A stretch of DNA of 64,000 bases, taken from positions 60,354 to 124,353 of the forward strand of contig CAIRXW010000013.1 of NCBI GenBank assembly GCA_903882665.1, read 5' to 3'. Positions 19,216-29,436 of the stretch are shown here, piece after piece. The notes below the pieces were generated by a model. It worked only from the letters and a program-made list of their open reading frames with translations. It made no database searches and was not told the origin of the DNA. This DNA is from an uncultured Chlorobiaceae bacterium. Its GTDB lineage: Bacteria > Bacteroidota > Chlorobiia > Chlorobiales > Chlorobiaceae. Position 1 is the first letter of the stretch; each line of letters starts with the position of its first letter. The position numbers and the translations under genes are program-made.

Positions 19216-19330
19216 AATTTGTTTATCCCAAAAATACAAACTTCTCTGCAAACCGGCTCATCAAAATCAGGCGTTCGATAAACCTGATAATGGTTCATTG
19301 AAACAATCAACTGCTGAACAGCCTGTCGCT

Positions 19331-20299
19331 CTACCCATCTGACTTTGGTACACGGGTGGAACGGATCACTTCTGAAGCTTTTTTGAGTGACTGGCGTGAC
19401 TCTTCGACATCAGGATGACAATCGGCAAACTTTACGAGATCGGCCTGTTTGAGAAGATTCATGATGCTTTCAAATCCCGCGACACCGATCTTTTTCAAGT
19501 CGCGCTCAATCTCTTGCGTTACGGCTTCAAGTGCACTGATTCGGTAGTGGTTTTCAAGAAAGGAGCGCATGATGTTACTGAGCTCCTCATAGCATTCGTG
19601 CGGAGGCATCCCTGCTGAAAGGCTTGAACCAAGTTTTCGGAGCTTCCGCTGGGCAACCTGTCCGGAATCAACCCGTTCAGCGCTGTTGCGCACCGTGCGT
19701 TTAAGCAGAAAAAGCAGCAGAAGCACCATACCGGCAACACCAAAAACTCCTGCAATAACGCTCATCATCAAAAGAGAGGGTATCGAGGGTTTCAGGGGTG
19801 GTTTGAGAGGTCTGAGTTCGCGCATGGAGGAGTCGGTAAGCACCCGAACAAAGAGTGAAGCAGAGGAGGTATAAGGCACTCTTTTTGTTACCATTCCCTG
19901 GAGATCCCGAAACACCACGGTAAAGGGCGGAAGAGGCTGCTGGCCACGACCAAAAACGGCAAGTTCAAGCTCGAATTCCTCCGATCCTGATCCGGAAGAG
20001 GGAAAAGAGGAGGAGTGTTTCCGACGGATCAGCTCGAAAGAGTGGCTGGCAAGGGAGTCACTCCGATCGAACCCTTCAAGTGCAGCAACCTCTTTCTGTG
20101 AATGATAAACCGTGATCAAACAGCGAATACGGTCGCCTACAAGAACGCTATCGGGGATAACCCTCACCGTTATCCGGGGCTGAACCTCTCCACTTGCACC
20201 GAAGAGTGAAGAGGAGGAAAGCATCGGGAAGAGGAAAAGCAGCCAAAAAAGAAGCCACTTCTGGAGCCCGACCCTCTGCAATTCAAAGCTTGCGTTCAC
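19331..20299 (-). CDS. BatD/DUF4381-like membrane protein
   Basis: About 322 residues. A signal anchor (WLLFWLLFLFPMLSSSSLFG) is followed by an extracytoplasmic beta domain (ITVRVIPDSVLVGDRIRCLI), a TM helix (MMSVIAGVFGVAGMVLLLLF) and a cytosolic helical tail. The tail contains ECYEELSNIMRSFLENHYR, as in DUF4381/BatD-type proteins of Bat operons. The start is uncertain: GTG 20299 gives a sensible signal sequence and overlaps the DUF58 gene by 17 bases; the longer frame to 20401 lies wholly inside DUF58. It probably works with the two VWA proteins as an envelope complex. Confidence 0.65.
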   Translation of the reverse strand: MNASFELQRVGLQKWLLFWLLFLFPMLSSSSLFGASGEVQPRITVRVIPDSVLVGDRIRCLITVYHSQKEVAALEGFDRSDSLASHSFELIRRKHSSSFPSSGSGSEEFELELAVFGRGQQPLPPFTVVFRDLQGMVTKRVPYTSSASLFVRVLTDSSMRELRPLKPPLKPSIPSLLMMSVIAGVFGVAGMVLLLLFLLKRTVRNSAERVDSGQVAQRKLRKLGSSLSAGMPPHECYEELSNIMRSFLENHYRISALEAVTQEIERDLKKIGVAGFESIMNLLKQADLVKFADCHPDVEESRQSLKKASEVIRSTRVPKSDG

Positions 20300-21173
20300 G
20301 ATTCCGGAAAAAAGAGTTGAGGTCGGCGGTAAAAGAGCGATCTGTATCGAGAAAAACCGAGTCGATGCGCATGCGCCGAAGCCGCTGACGGAGCTCGTCA
20401 TGCTGCCGCGCCTGCTCCAGCCGATAGCGCTCTATTTCGCTAGGGCTTCCGCCGTCGATGGTGATCCGCAAGCCGGTTTCAGGCTCTTCGAGGTCGAGCA
20501 GACCGCTGAGAGGCAGCGCTTTGTCGAGCGGGTCACTGATGTGTACCAGAATAAAGTCGTGACGGGTATTGAGCAGCTTCATCCCTTTTTCGTAATCACT
20601 ATCGACGAGATCGGTCAAGAGAAAAATAATCTCCTGCCGCTTGCGGGTATAACGGATAAAGGAGAGTGCCGCACCAATATTGGTCGTGCGGCTCCTGGGC
20701 TTCAGACGAACAAGTTCTTCAAGAATCACCAGCACATGATAACGCCCTTTTCGGGGAGGAATATAGGTTTCAACCCGGTCAGTAAAGACCAGAAGCCCGA
20801 CCTTGTCGTTGTTCTGCAGAGCGCTGAAAGCAAGCACGGCACACACTTCAAGGGCAAGATCCTTTTTACTCTGCTTCCGGCTGCCGAAAAGCATTGATGC
20901 GGAGCCGTCTACCACAAGCAGAAGGCTCCGCTCGCGCTCCTCGGTAAAGAGCTTGACATAGAGTTCATGCTTCCGGGCGGAGGTGTTCCAGTCAATGGAG
21001 CGAACATCGTCGCCGTACTGGTATTCACGGACATTGCTGAACTCAATCCCCTTCCCCTTGAACGAGGAGTGGTATTCGCCGCTGAACAGCTCGCTGGCCA
21101 TGCGCTTCGAGCGGATTTCAACCCGCCTTATGATATTCTGGAGCTCTTTCAAACGCTCTTCACTTTTTTCCAT
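20283..21173 (-). CDS. DUF58 / VWA-like protein of the Bat operon
   Basis: 296 residues. The DUF58 signature is GEYHSSFKGKGIEFSNVREY followed by YGDDVRSIDWNTSARKHELY, then a VWA-like fold with LLLVVDGSASMLFG (a DxSxS site) and IFLLTDLVDSDYEKG. It is soluble and conserved next to MoxR ATPases. ATG 21173 has AGGAGGGC directly upstream, a strong ribosome-binding site. Second gene of the operon, 35 bases after moxR. Confidence 0.9.
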   Translation of the reverse strand: MEKSEERLKELQNIIRRVEIRSKRMASELFSGEYHSSFKGKGIEFSNVREYQYGDDVRSIDWNTSARKHELYVKLFTEERERSLLLVVDGSASMLFGSRKQSKKDLALEVCAVLAFSALQNNDKVGLLVFTDRVETYIPPRKGRYHVLVILEELVRLKPRSRTTNIGAALSFIRYTRKRQEIIFLLTDLVDSDYEKGMKLLNTRHDFILVHISDPLDKALPLSGLLDLEEPETGLRITIDGGSPSEIERYRLEQARQHDELRQRLRRMRIDSVFLDTDRSFTADLNSFFRNRERKL

Positions 21174-21208
21174 TGCCCTCCTCCGCTCTCATGTTACGGC
21201 CGTCAAAG

Positions 21209-22207
21209 TTATGGAACCTGCACATGCTGCAGGATCTGGCGGATAATATCGTCAGGTTTGATGTTGTCGGCCTCGGCTTCGTACCCCGGTCGTATACGGT
21301 GGCGGAGGGTATCGTAGGCAATCACCTTTACATCCTCCGGAGTAATATAAGCCCGATGCTGAAGAAACGCGTGTGCTTTGGCCGCCAGAAGGAGAAATAT
21401 TGAGGCCCTCGGAGAGGCGCCATACTCAATCATTGCTTCAAGATTGGCCATGCCATATTTGCCGGGTTTTCGAGTAGCAACAACAAGATCAACAATATAG
21501 CGCTGCACTCTCGGGTCAACGTAAATCCGGTCAATCAGCGCCCTTGCTCTCGAAATATCGTGAAGCTGCACAACCGGAATAACTGGCAACTTGCTGGCGG
21601 TGGTCGCCGATTGCAGCATAATCTCAAGCTCCTCGTCGTATGAGGGATAATCGACAAGAATCTTCATCATAAACCGGTCGACCTGCGCTTCCGGCAAAAT
21701 ATAGGTACCTTCATGTTCAATGGGGTTCTGGGTCGCCAGCACCATAAAGGGCTCCTGCAGGGGGAAGGTCTGGTTGCCGATCGTTACCTGATGCTCCTGC
21801 ATGGCCTCCAGCAGTGCGGACTGCACTTTGGCTGGTGAACGGTTTATTTCATCGGCAAGGATAACATTGGCGAAAACCGGCCCCTTGCGGGGATAGAATT
21901 CCATATCCTTGGGATTATATATCATAGTACCGATAAGATCAGCCGGCAACATATCCGGGGTAAACTGGATGCGCTGGAACTTCAGATTCATTGCCGACGC
22001 AAACGTCCTGATAATAAGTGTTTTGGCAAGTCCTGGCACACCCTCAAGCAGAATATGGCCATTAACGAGCATGGCAATAAAAATCCTTCTGATGACCTCA
22101 TGCTGCCCAATAATGCGTTGCGAAAGCTGTTCCTGCGCATGTTCAATAAAACGGGAGGCCTCCGTTATCTGCTCTCCAAGCTCTTCCAGTTCTACTGCAT
22201 GCTGCAT
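21209..22207 (-). CDS. MoxR-family AAA+ ATPase
   Basis: About 332 residues. Walker A is GVPGLAKT (about 56-63), Walker B is NVILADEINRSPAKVQSALL, and sensor-1 is VLATQNPIEHEGTYILPEAQ. MoxR ATPases act as chaperones that load cofactors or assemble partner complexes, here presumably with the DUF58 and VWA proteins. The start at ATG 22207 is chosen for AGGAGG four bases upstream and normal length; ATG 22258 is an alternative. First main gene of the Bat-type operon. Confidence 0.9.
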   Translation of the reverse strand: MQHAVELEELGEQITEASRFIEHAQEQLSQRIIGQHEVIRRIFIAMLVNGHILLEGVPGLAKTLIIRTFASAMNLKFQRIQFTPDMLPADLIGTMIYNPKDMEFYPRKGPVFANVILADEINRSPAKVQSALLEAMQEHQVTIGNQTFPLQEPFMVLATQNPIEHEGTYILPEAQVDRFMMKILVDYPSYDEELEIMLQSATTASKLPVIPVVQLHDISRARALIDRIYVDPRVQRYIVDLVVATRKPGKYGMANLEAMIEYGASPRASIFLLLAAKAHAFLQHRAYITPEDVKVIAYDTLRHRIRPGYEAEADNIKPDDIIRQILQHVQVP

Positions 22208-22277
22208 GATGCCTCCTCTCTTGTGCTTGTTAAGGGAACCTGTTTTTTTCGAATCCATTCTCCTGCTGCCGCGATCC

Positions 22278-22505
22278 TCAAGCTTTCTTGAAAAAACCCC
22301 TGAAACCAAAAACCACCATGGCCAACCCGCCGATCGTTGCTGGCCATACATAAATATCAGGGATATAAAGCATGCTGTTGAGAAGGCCGAAATCAGGTGC
22401 AAAAAGAAGCATGAGGTTTGCACCAATGAGAATCAAAAGCACATGGAACGCGCTTACCTTTTCACGCGGTTTGCTATTATTGACCGGATTGTTAGCTTTG
22501 CCCAT
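22278..22505 (-). CDS. Small two-helix membrane protein
   Basis: 75 residues from ATG 22505. A basic N-terminus is followed by two hydrophobic stretches (VLLILIGANLMLLFAP and PATIGGLAMVVFGFRGFF) and a Lys tail. No family recognised. It is divergent from tsaD with 23 bases between the start codons, so promoters must overlap coding or 5' regions, and it lies just upstream of moxR on the same strand. The longer frame to 22568 overlaps tsaD and is unlikely. Confidence 0.65.
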   Translation of the reverse strand: MGKANNPVNNSKPREKVSAFHVLLILIGANLMLLFAPDFGLLNSMLYIPDIYVWPATIGGLAMVVFGFRGFFKKA

Positions 22506-22528
22506 AGTTCTACAGAAAAAATTATACC

Positions 22529-23581
22529 ATGAATATTTTAGGCATTGAAACCAGTTGTGACGAAACATCCGCAGCAGTGCTTTGTAGCGGAGCGGTACGG
22601 TCTAATGTGGTCAGTTCGCAACGCTGTCATACACTCTTCGGCGGCGTTGTGCCTGAACTGGCTTCACGAGAACACGAACGGCTTATTGTTTCAATTGTGG
22701 ACGCTGCCATAACCGATTCCAATATAAGAAAAAATGAACTTGATGTCATAGCGGCGACCGCAGGTCCGGGATTAATCGGTGCCGTCATGGTGGGTCTCTG
22801 TTTTGCGCAAGGCATGGCATACGCTCTCAAAATTCCTTTTGTGCCGGTCAATCACATCGAAGCCCACATCTTCTCGCCTTTTATCAACGAAGGCACCTCT
22901 CTCCCTTCCCCTGAAGGAGCATTTGTTTCGCTGACCGTTTCCGGCGGCCACACCCTACTCTCTGTTGTAGAGCAGGATCTCTCCTACAGGGTAATTGGCC
23001 GGACACTTGACGATGCCGCTGGGGAGGCATTCGACAAAACCGGCAAGATGCTCGGCCTCCCCTATCCGGCAGGTCCGGTGATTGACAAACTTGCAGAGAA
23101 GGGAGATTCAGCCTTCCACCTCTTTCCACGGGCGCTCACCTCAACGTCGCAAAGCAGTAAAAATTATCATGGCAATTTTGATTTCAGCTTTTCCGGTCTG
23201 AAAACCTCTGTACTCACCTGGCTGCAGAAACAGACTCCTGAATTCATCGAAAGCCATAAAGCCGATATTGCCGCATCAATCCAGGCAGCAATCGTCAGCG
23301 TACTTGTCGAAAAAACCATTGCCGCAGCACGCAGTCATCGCATCAAGGCTGTTTCAATGGCCGGTGGAGTGAGTGCCAATTCGGCATTGAGAAAAGCGAT
23401 GAAAACGGCTTGCGATAAAGCCAACATCATGCTGCATGTTCCCGCCGCCGTCTACTCAACCGATAACGCGGCCATGATCGCCACTCTTGCCAGCCTGAAA
23501 CTCTCCCGAGGCATGAGAGCTGAATGCCGTTATAATATTGCGCCTTACGCAAGCTTTACCGCCGGAGCAAGGAGGGCGTGA
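22529..23581 (+). CDS. tsaD: tRNA N6-threonylcarbamoyladenosine transferase TsaD
   Basis: 350 residues, usual length. N-terminal ASKHA motif [16 protein letters not shown], metal-binding [10 protein letters not shown], substrate loop [32 protein letters not shown], and C-terminal [11 protein letters not shown]. The enzyme attaches threonylcarbamoyl to A37 of ANN-decoding tRNAs with TsaB/TsaE. ATG 22529. It heads a plus-strand run followed 80 bases later by yajC. Confidence 0.97.
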   Translation: MNILGIETSCDETSAAVLCSGAVRSNVVSSQRCHTLFGGVVPELASREHERLIVSIVDAAITDSNIRKNELDVIAATAGPGLIGAVMVGLCFAQGMAYALKIPFVPVNHIEAHIFSPFINEGTSLPSPEGAFVSLTVSGGHTLLSVVEQDLSYRVIGRTLDDAAGEAFDKTGKMLGLPYPAGPVIDKLAEKGDSAFHLFPRALTSTSQSSKNYHGNFDFSFSGLKTSVLTWLQKQTPEFIESHKADIAASIQAAIVSVLVEKTIAAARSHRIKAVSMAGGVSANSALRKAMKTACDKANIMLHVPAAVYSTDNAAMIATLASLKLSRGMRAECRYNIAPYASFTAGARRA

Positions 23582-23662
23582 TTGAAATAGTTCCATAAAT
23601 ACATTACATTACCGCTCACGAAATAAGTTCGTTACGTTTTTTTAATATCCTACGACAACACC

Positions 23663-24019
23663 ATGCAAAATACGCTACTCTCACTATTACTCTTTGCGCC
23701 TCCCGTTGCAGGCCAGGCAGCACCAAATCCGCTCATTCAAATTGTCCCGCTGGTACTTATCTTCATTGTTTTTTACTTCTTCATGATCCGTCCCCAGCAG
23801 AAAAAGCAGAAGGATCGCGAAAAAGTTCTTGACAGCCTGAAAAGAGGTGACAAGGTTGTCACCATCGGCGGTGTTCATGGTACCGTTGCCGGAATCGATA
23901 CAGAGAAAAAAACCGTTCTTGTCCAGGTCAATGATTCCACAAAAATTACCTTTGACCGCACCGCTGTTGCCAATATTGAAAAACAGGAAACCGGCGATAA
24001 ACTCACGACCAAGGAATGA
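23663..24019 (+). CDS. yajC: Preprotein translocase subunit YajC
   Basis: 118 residues. One TM helix ([18 protein letters not shown]) leads into [33 protein letters not shown], the diagnostic YajC cytosolic part. It associates with SecDF and YidC in the inner membrane. A preceding hydrophobic stretch ends in VAGQAA. The stop overlaps the longest possible carA start (ATGA). Confidence 0.95.
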   Translation: MQNTLLSLLLFAPPVAGQAAPNPLIQIVPLVLIFIVFYFFMIRPQQKKQKDREKVLDSLKRGDKVVTIGGVHGTVAGIDTEKKTVLVQVNDSTKITFDRTAVANIEKQETGDKLTTKE

Positions 24020-24027
24020 GAAGTATC

Positions 24028-25152
24028 ATGCAACCAGCAGCAGCAAAATTGGTACTGGAGAACGGCTCGGTCTATCAGGGAACCGCATTCGGCCACATCG
24101 GAGAAACAACCGGCGAAGTGGTTTTCAATACATCACATACCGGATATCAGGAAATTCTCACCGATCCCTCTTATGCTGGCCAGATGGTGATGATGACCTA
24201 TCCGCTTATCGGGAACTACGGTATCAATCCGACTGATAACGAATCGGATAAAATATGGGCTTCGGCCTTCATTGTCCATGAAGTGTCGCGCATTCACAGC
24301 AACTTCGAGGCAACAGAGAGTCTCGACTCTTGCCTCAAGAGAGCTGGAGTCATGGGTCTTGCCGGTATTGATACCCGCAAGCTTGTGCGCGAAATCCGTG
24401 AAAAGGGGGCCATGAGAGGCGTTATTTCCGCTCTTGAAACAAACGACGAAAAGCTCAGGGAGAAGGCCCTTCAAAGCCCTGAAATGAGTGGCCGCGACCT
24501 GGTCAAAACCGTTACCACCAGCGAAAATTACACTCTTGAAAAAGAAAATGCCCGCTACCATGTTGCAGCGTTTGACTACGGTATCAAAACAAATATCCTG
24601 CGTATGCTGCAGGATGCGGGATGCCGTGTAACCGTCCTGAAGGCCGGAACAACAGCCGACGAGGTACTCAAGCTCAACGCGGACGGAGTCTTTCTCTCCA
24701 ACGGTCCTGGCGACCCTTCTGCCGTCGGCTACGCCATTGAGACCATCAAGCAGCTTGTCGAGTATAACCGCACAACAAGGCCGTTGCCGATCTTCGGTAT
24801 CTGCCTCGGCCACCAACTGCTCTCTCTGGCTTTCGGCGCCGAAACCTACAAACTGAAATTCGGCCACCACGGCAGCAATCATCCGGTTAAAAACCTCGCC
24901 AGCAAGAAGATAGAGATAACATCACAGAACCACGGTTTTGCAGTTGCCATGGAGTCACTGCCCGAAGAGCTTGAAATGACCCATCTCAACCTCTATGATA
25001 CGACCGTTGAGGGGGTAAAGCACAAAAAACTTCCCTGTTTTTCAGTACAGTACCACCCGGAAGCTGCACCGGGACCGCACGATTCGCACTACCTCTTTGA
25101 AGAGTTCACCTCACTTATGGATTTAACTCAACCCATTATTCTGACGAGATGA
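24028..25152 (+). CDS. carA: Carbamoyl-phosphate synthase small subunit
   Basis: About 374 residues. N-terminal domain [20 protein letters not shown]; class I glutamine amidotransferase domain with the nucleophile in [15 protein letters not shown] and His-Glu in [20 protein letters not shown]. It supplies ammonia from glutamine to CarB for carbamoyl phosphate (arginine and pyrimidine synthesis). ATG 24028 is preferred because GAGAAG lies just upstream; ATG 24016, overlapping the yajC stop, is the alternative. carB is not in the window. Confidence 0.96.
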   Translation: MQPAAAKLVLENGSVYQGTAFGHIGETTGEVVFNTSHTGYQEILTDPSYAGQMVMMTYPLIGNYGINPTDNESDKIWASAFIVHEVSRIHSNFEATESLDSCLKRAGVMGLAGIDTRKLVREIREKGAMRGVISALETNDEKLREKALQSPEMSGRDLVKTVTTSENYTLEKENARYHVAAFDYGIKTNILRMLQDAGCRVTVLKAGTTADEVLKLNADGVFLSNGPGDPSAVGYAIETIKQLVEYNRTTRPLPIFGICLGHQLLSLAFGAETYKLKFGHHGSNHPVKNLASKKIEITSQNHGFAVAMESLPEELEMTHLNLYDTTVEGVKHKKLPCFSVQYHPEAAPGPHDSHYLFEEFTSLMDLTQPIILTR

Positions 25153-26285
25153 AAAAAAGATTATTTACACCAGGGCCTACCCCGGTGCCTGAAAATGTCA
25201 TGCTTCGCATGGCTGCTCCGATTATCCACCACAGGAACCCTGAATTCATGGAGATTTTGACCAGGATTCACGAGGATCTCAAGTATCTCTTCAGAACAAC
25301 CCAGCCCGTCGTTGTGCTCAGTTGTTCGGGCACTGGCGGCATGGAGGCGACAATTTCAAGCCTTTTCAAACAAGGCGACAAGGTCATCACCGTCAATGCC
25401 GGCAAGTTTGGCGAGCGGTGGGGAGAGCTGGTACGCATCTTCACCGGCAACTGCGTTGAGGAAAAGGTCGCATGGGGTTCGGCCATTCAGCCTGAACGAC
25501 TTGCAGAGCTGCTCAAAGAGCATCCGGATGCCAAAGGTGTCTGCCTGACCCATTCAGAAACATCAACCGGCACGGCTGCCGATATTCAGACGCTCAGTGC
25601 CCTGATTCGCGAACAGTCCGATGCGCTTGTACTGGTTGACGGCATTACAGCGGTCGGGGCTCACGAGTTTCATTTTGACGACTGGGGTGTCGATATCTGC
25701 ATCACCGGTTCACAGAAAGGACTCATGATGCCGCCGGGCCTCGCACTGGTCGCCGTTTCAGAACGGGCGCAGGACATCATCAAGGGACAAAGCATGACGC
25801 AATACTACCTGAGCCTGAAACACGCTCTCAAGGCTCATGCTGGCGACGACACTCCCTTCACTCCGGCCGTTTCGCTTGTCATCGGCCTCGACGAAGCATT
25901 GCAGATGATCAAGGCGGAAGGCATTGAGCATATCTGGAAACGGCACGAAAGCCTTGCTAACGCCTGCCGTCAGGGGTGTAATGCACTTGGCATGAAGCTC
26001 TTCAGCAACTCCCCGTCGTTTGCGGTTACTCCGGTATGGCTCCCCGAAGGAGTAAAGTGGTCAGCATTCAACAAGGCGCTGAAAAACAGCAACGGCATAA
26101 CGGTTGCCGCTGGCCAGGATGACTATAAAGACAAAATTTTCCGTATCTCTCATCTCGGCTTTTATGATGAGCTCGACATGCTGACCGTCATCGGTGGTAT
26201 TGAACGTGCTTTGAAGGAGATTAACTTTCCGTTTGAAATTGGTGCTGGCGTCAGCGCTGTGCAGAAAGCATTTCTCGGCAACTGA
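25149..26285 (+). CDS. Class V aminotransferase (serine/alanine-glyoxylate type)
   Basis: 378 residues, PLP-dependent. It begins [19 protein letters not shown], has the glycine turn [16 protein letters not shown], the cofactor Asp in [13 protein letters not shown] and the Schiff-base Lys in [14 protein letters not shown]. This is the pattern of serine-glyoxylate/alanine-glyoxylate aminotransferases; in autotrophs these handle serine or glycine interconversion. The ATG overlaps the carA stop (ATGA), so translation is coupled. Substrate specificity is inferred. Confidence 0.9.
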   Translation: MKKRLFTPGPTPVPENVMLRMAAPIIHHRNPEFMEILTRIHEDLKYLFRTTQPVVVLSCSGTGGMEATISSLFKQGDKVITVNAGKFGERWGELVRIFTGNCVEEKVAWGSAIQPERLAELLKEHPDAKGVCLTHSETSTGTAADIQTLSALIREQSDALVLVDGITAVGAHEFHFDDWGVDICITGSQKGLMMPPGLALVAVSERAQDIIKGQSMTQYYLSLKHALKAHAGDDTPFTPAVSLVIGLDEALQMIKAEGIEHIWKRHESLANACRQGCNALGMKLFSNSPSFAVTPVWLPEGVKWSAFNKALKNSNGITVAAGQDDYKDKIFRISHLGFYDELDMLTVIGGIERALKEINFPFEIGAGVSAVQKAFLGN

Positions 26286-26305
26286 GCCAAGGGAGTGCTT
26301 TCGCC

Positions 26306-26971
26306 ATGATTCTGTTGCACACTCTCCTGCTTGTTTTTGCACTCGCGCCTTCAATGCAGGAGATGCTCAGCGAGTACCGTTTGCAGCTCAAAGCCAACGC
26401 ACTCTATGAGCATCGTGCATACAGCGGAGCGGAAACTGTATTTCGCCGTATTGCAGCTCTACCTGAACAAAAAAGCAATGCATCTGCCAGCTTTAATCTC
26501 GCCTGCTCCCTCTACATGCAGAGAAAATATCCTGAATCGGCAACACTCTTTGCTCTCAGCACAAAGCCCGACAGCAAACAGCCGGAAGTGAGAGTGAAAG
26601 CGATCTTCAATGAAGGCAATGCACTTGCCATGATAGCTGTCGGAAACAACAGAAAAACAGAAAAACAGATCCTCTTCCGCCAATCGCTTCATCGTTTCAA
26701 GACGATACTCTTGACCGACCCGGGGGATAATGATGCAAAAATCAATTATGAAATTGTTCGCCGTTACCTTGATGAACTTGAAAGACCCGAACAGGCCTCT
26801 TCGTCAAAATCCGAAAAACAGCGCGCAACTCCCCCTCTTTCCGGCCTCAGCCAGAATACAGCAGAACGATTGCTTAAGAACGCCCAACAGGATGAGTCCG
26901 CACTGATGCAGCGCATCCCGAGAAAAGGGAACGCTACGACGCAAGGCGGCAAAAACAATCAGGACTGGTAA
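26306..26971 (+). CDS. TPR-like protein, BatC-type candidate
   Basis: 221 residues. An N-terminal signal (ILLHTLLLVFALAPS) precedes helical repeats with TPR-like spacing: NALYEHRAYSGAETVFRRIA, NLACSLYMQRKYPESATLF and FNEGNALAMIAVG, then a low-complexity Ser/Lys/Gln tail. Bat operons often carry such TPR proteins (BatB/C/E). The main Bat operon is about 4 kb away and another BatD gene is 5 kb downstream, so a shared function is plausible but inferred. No ribosome-binding site of note. Confidence 0.65.
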   Translation: MILLHTLLLVFALAPSMQEMLSEYRLQLKANALYEHRAYSGAETVFRRIAALPEQKSNASASFNLACSLYMQRKYPESATLFALSTKPDSKQPEVRVKAIFNEGNALAMIAVGNNRKTEKQILFRQSLHRFKTILLTDPGDNDAKINYEIVRRYLDELERPEQASSSKSEKQRATPPLSGLSQNTAERLLKNAQQDESALMQRIPRKGNATTQGGKNNQDW

Positions 26972-26978
26972 GGCGGGA

Positions 26979-28424
26979 ATGCATTCACCAAAAAAGGTCG
27001 TCCTGGTTTTTCTTCCATCGGAAAGCGGTGTTGATGGAGCCCGCTCACTCTACGGCGCGAAGGAGACAAACCCTTTGTTCAACTGGTTCAACCGTTCGAT
27101 CAGAACCATAATCAAGCAAAGCCAGTTTGCCATTCCACCGCTCTCGCTCATGATCCTCAGCTCTCTTGAGGTACCGGGAGTCGAGCAGTCGATCTGCGAC
27201 ATGCGCTTTGACCAGTTTCCCTTTCATCAAACCTGGGATCTGGTTGGCATCAGCGTCCAGACCGGAATGGCAAAACAGGCCTTTGCCCTTGCCGACAAAC
27301 TCCGTTCTGCCGGAATCGCAGTTGTACTGGGAGGGGCTCATGTGACACTCTTCGCCGATTCATGCAGTCCCCACGCCGATGTTCTTGTACTCGGAGAGGC
27401 TGACGACCTTTGGAAGGAGGTGCTTGCCGACCTTGCAGCAGGCACCCTCAAGCCCCTCTATCAATCCAGCAGCTTTCCCGATCTCGGACTATCAAGGCCT
27501 GTCAGTAAACGGGCACTGATAAAAAGCCGCTATTTTACAACGAACCTGATTCAGACAGGAAGAGGGTGCCAATACAACTGTGACTTCTGCAATGTGCATC
27601 TCCTGAACGGCCGTACCCTGCGAAGAAGGGCGATTGCCGACGTGGTCAGCGAAGTTGAGCGGTTTCAGCAGCATGACAAAAGAATCTTCTTTTTTGTCGA
27701 TGACTCCATCAATGCAAACCCGCTCTATGCCCAGGAACTCTTCCGTCAACTCACTCCCCTGAAAATCCGCTGGTTCGGACAAGCGACAACAACCCTCGGC
27801 CAACAACATGAGCTGCTTGAAACCTTCAACCACTCAGGATGTCAGGCGCTCCTGGTTGGTATAGAAAGCATTGAAACAAAAAGCCGGAGCGCCCATAAAA
27901 AAAACCAGAACAGGGCAGGAGAACTTGCCGGTGCAATTAAAAATATCAGAGCAGCAGGAATAAGCCTCTACGGGAGTTTTATTTACGGTCTCGACGGCGA
28001 TACGCTCGATACGCCGGCAGCAATTCTTGATTTTATAGACGAAACAAGGCTTGACGTCCCCGGCATCAACATTCTGCGCCCAACTCCTGGAACACAGGTT
28101 TTTGAACGGCTCCGTGAGGAGGGACGCCTTCTCTTCGACCCACTCGACATCACCGCTTACCGCTACTCGTTCGGTCAGGAGATGCTGTACAAGCCTAAAA
28201 ACATCCCACTCGACGCCTTTATCGAAAGCTACTCCGCCCTTACCCGGAAAGTGTTCAACACAAAAAATGCCGTCATCAGAGGCTTGGCTGCTCCACGAGC
28301 GAAAAGTGCAGTGATGCTCTTCAACCTCTTCTACACTCATCTCTACAATCTCTCCCGCCATGACCTGCGATGTCAGCTTGAAACAAAACAGAATGAAAAA
28401 ACCATTTTGCCATACGCCAAATAA
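26979..28424 (+). CDS. B12-binding-domain radical SAM protein
   Basis: 481 residues. An N-terminal Rossmann-like domain (about 50-160; DLVGISVQTGMAKQAFALAD and VVLGGAHVTLFADSC) resembles the cobalamin-binding domain of class B radical SAM enzymes, though I see no clear DxHxxG motif. The 4Fe-4S site is C197-x3-C201-x2-C204 in GRGCQYNCDFCNVH. In Chlorobi such enzymes include the BchQ/BchR bacteriochlorophyll methyltransferases and BchE-like cyclases; I cannot tell which, if any, this is. It starts seven bases after the TPR gene and is followed by the cytochrome genes. Confidence 0.85.
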   Translation: MHSPKKVVLVFLPSESGVDGARSLYGAKETNPLFNWFNRSIRTIIKQSQFAIPPLSLMILSSLEVPGVEQSICDMRFDQFPFHQTWDLVGISVQTGMAKQAFALADKLRSAGIAVVLGGAHVTLFADSCSPHADVLVLGEADDLWKEVLADLAAGTLKPLYQSSSFPDLGLSRPVSKRALIKSRYFTTNLIQTGRGCQYNCDFCNVHLLNGRTLRRRAIADVVSEVERFQQHDKRIFFFVDDSINANPLYAQELFRQLTPLKIRWFGQATTTLGQQHELLETFNHSGCQALLVGIESIETKSRSAHKKNQNRAGELAGAIKNIRAAGISLYGSFIYGLDGDTLDTPAAILDFIDETRLDVPGINILRPTPGTQVFERLREEGRLLFDPLDITAYRYSFGQEMLYKPKNIPLDAFIESYSALTRKVFNTKNAVIRGLAAPRAKSAVMLFNLFYTHLYNLSRHDLRCQLETKQNEKTILPYAK

Positions 28425-28432
28425 TTTTTAAA

Positions 28433-29236
28433 ATGAATGACAGTTTTTCTAACCCGAACCCGGTGCAACAATCTAAACCTGTATCAAAAATGACCATGAA
28501 GCCCTTTCTTCCTTTTTTGACCGTAGCTCTCTTTTTTCTCAGTGCCTGCGGCCTTGAAAAACCACCGGCCTCACTTAAATTTCCTGATGCAAAGGGAGAA
28601 GCCGCATCGACAGCCGCACCAGTAGCTCCGGCTGCAACGGCTGAGGTCCCCTCAGACCCGAAACTGGCAGCAGGTAAAACGGTTTATGACGCGAACTGTG
28701 CAGCATGTCACGACGCAGGCATGATGGGTGCACCGAAACCCGGAGATACCGCCGCATGGGCACCACGTATTGCGCAGGGCGCCGACGTTATGGCGAAAAA
28801 TTCGATCGCAGGCTTCACCGGTAAAGTGGGAACCATGCCAGCAAAAGGTGGCAACGCCAGTTTGACCGATGCAGAGGTAACAAACGCAGTAGCCTTCATG
28901 GCCGACAAGTCAAAAGGTGCAACAACGAAAACTGAAGCCCCGGCACCGGCACCGGCAACAGCAGCCGCAGCAGCACCGGCACTGGCCGACGGCAAAGCAC
29001 TCTATGACGCCAATTGTGCCGCATGTCATGCATCAGGCATGATGGGTGCTCCGAAACCCGGAGACAAGGCTGCATGGGCTCCACGTATCGCACAGGGAGT
29101 CCCTGTTCTTGTCAGCCATGCCACCGATGGATTCAAGGGCAAGGTTGGCATGATGCCGGCAAAAGGCGGCAAAGCAACGCTTACCAGTGCGGAGATATCA
29201 AGTATCGTCACCTATATGGCCAACAAATCAAAGTAA
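28433..29236 (+). CDS. Di-heme c-type cytochrome with two c-555-like domains
   Basis: 267 residues, possibly starting at ATG 28490, which places the hydrophobic segment LPFLTVALFFLSACG at the N-terminus; FLSAC is a lipobox, so it is probably an outer-leaflet or periplasmic lipoprotein. Two nearly identical domains follow, each with CAACH, a GMMGAPKPGD loop and an MPAKGG loop that supplies the Met ligand. They are separated by Ala/Pro-rich linkers, and another precedes the first domain. The fold matches Chlorobium cytochrome c-555. The likely role is electron transfer in the periplasm, tethered to the membrane. Confidence 0.88.
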   Translation: MNDSFSNPNPVQQSKPVSKMTMKPFLPFLTVALFFLSACGLEKPPASLKFPDAKGEAASTAAPVAPAATAEVPSDPKLAAGKTVYDANCAACHDAGMMGAPKPGDTAAWAPRIAQGADVMAKNSIAGFTGKVGTMPAKGGNASLTDAEVTNAVAFMADKSKGATTKTEAPAPAPATAAAAAPALADGKALYDANCAACHASGMMGAPKPGDKAAWAPRIAQGVPVLVSHATDGFKGKVGMMPAKGGKATLTSAEISSIVTYMANKSK

Positions 29237-29258
29237 AGCGCAGAGCTCTTTTTCCCTG

Positions 29259-29290
29259 GCGGGAACTGGCAAAATCAGTTCCCGCTTTTT
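29259..29290 (+). terminator. Rho-independent terminator after di-heme cytochrome
   Basis: A perfect 10-bp stem (GCGGGAACTG / CAGTTCCCGC) with a 7-base loop is followed by five T. It lies 23 bases after the stop and separates this transcript from the next cytochrome gene. Confidence 0.9.
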
Positions 29291-29436
29291 ATTTCGAAAT
29301 CATGTTAAACATAAAATATTCCTCATCCCATTTGGATTGATCATATTTTATTCGTATTAACAATTGTGTGAAGCACGAACACAAGCAAAAAATACCAGCC
29401 CATCATCCCAAAACCCGTTAAAGAGGAGTAACCCCT

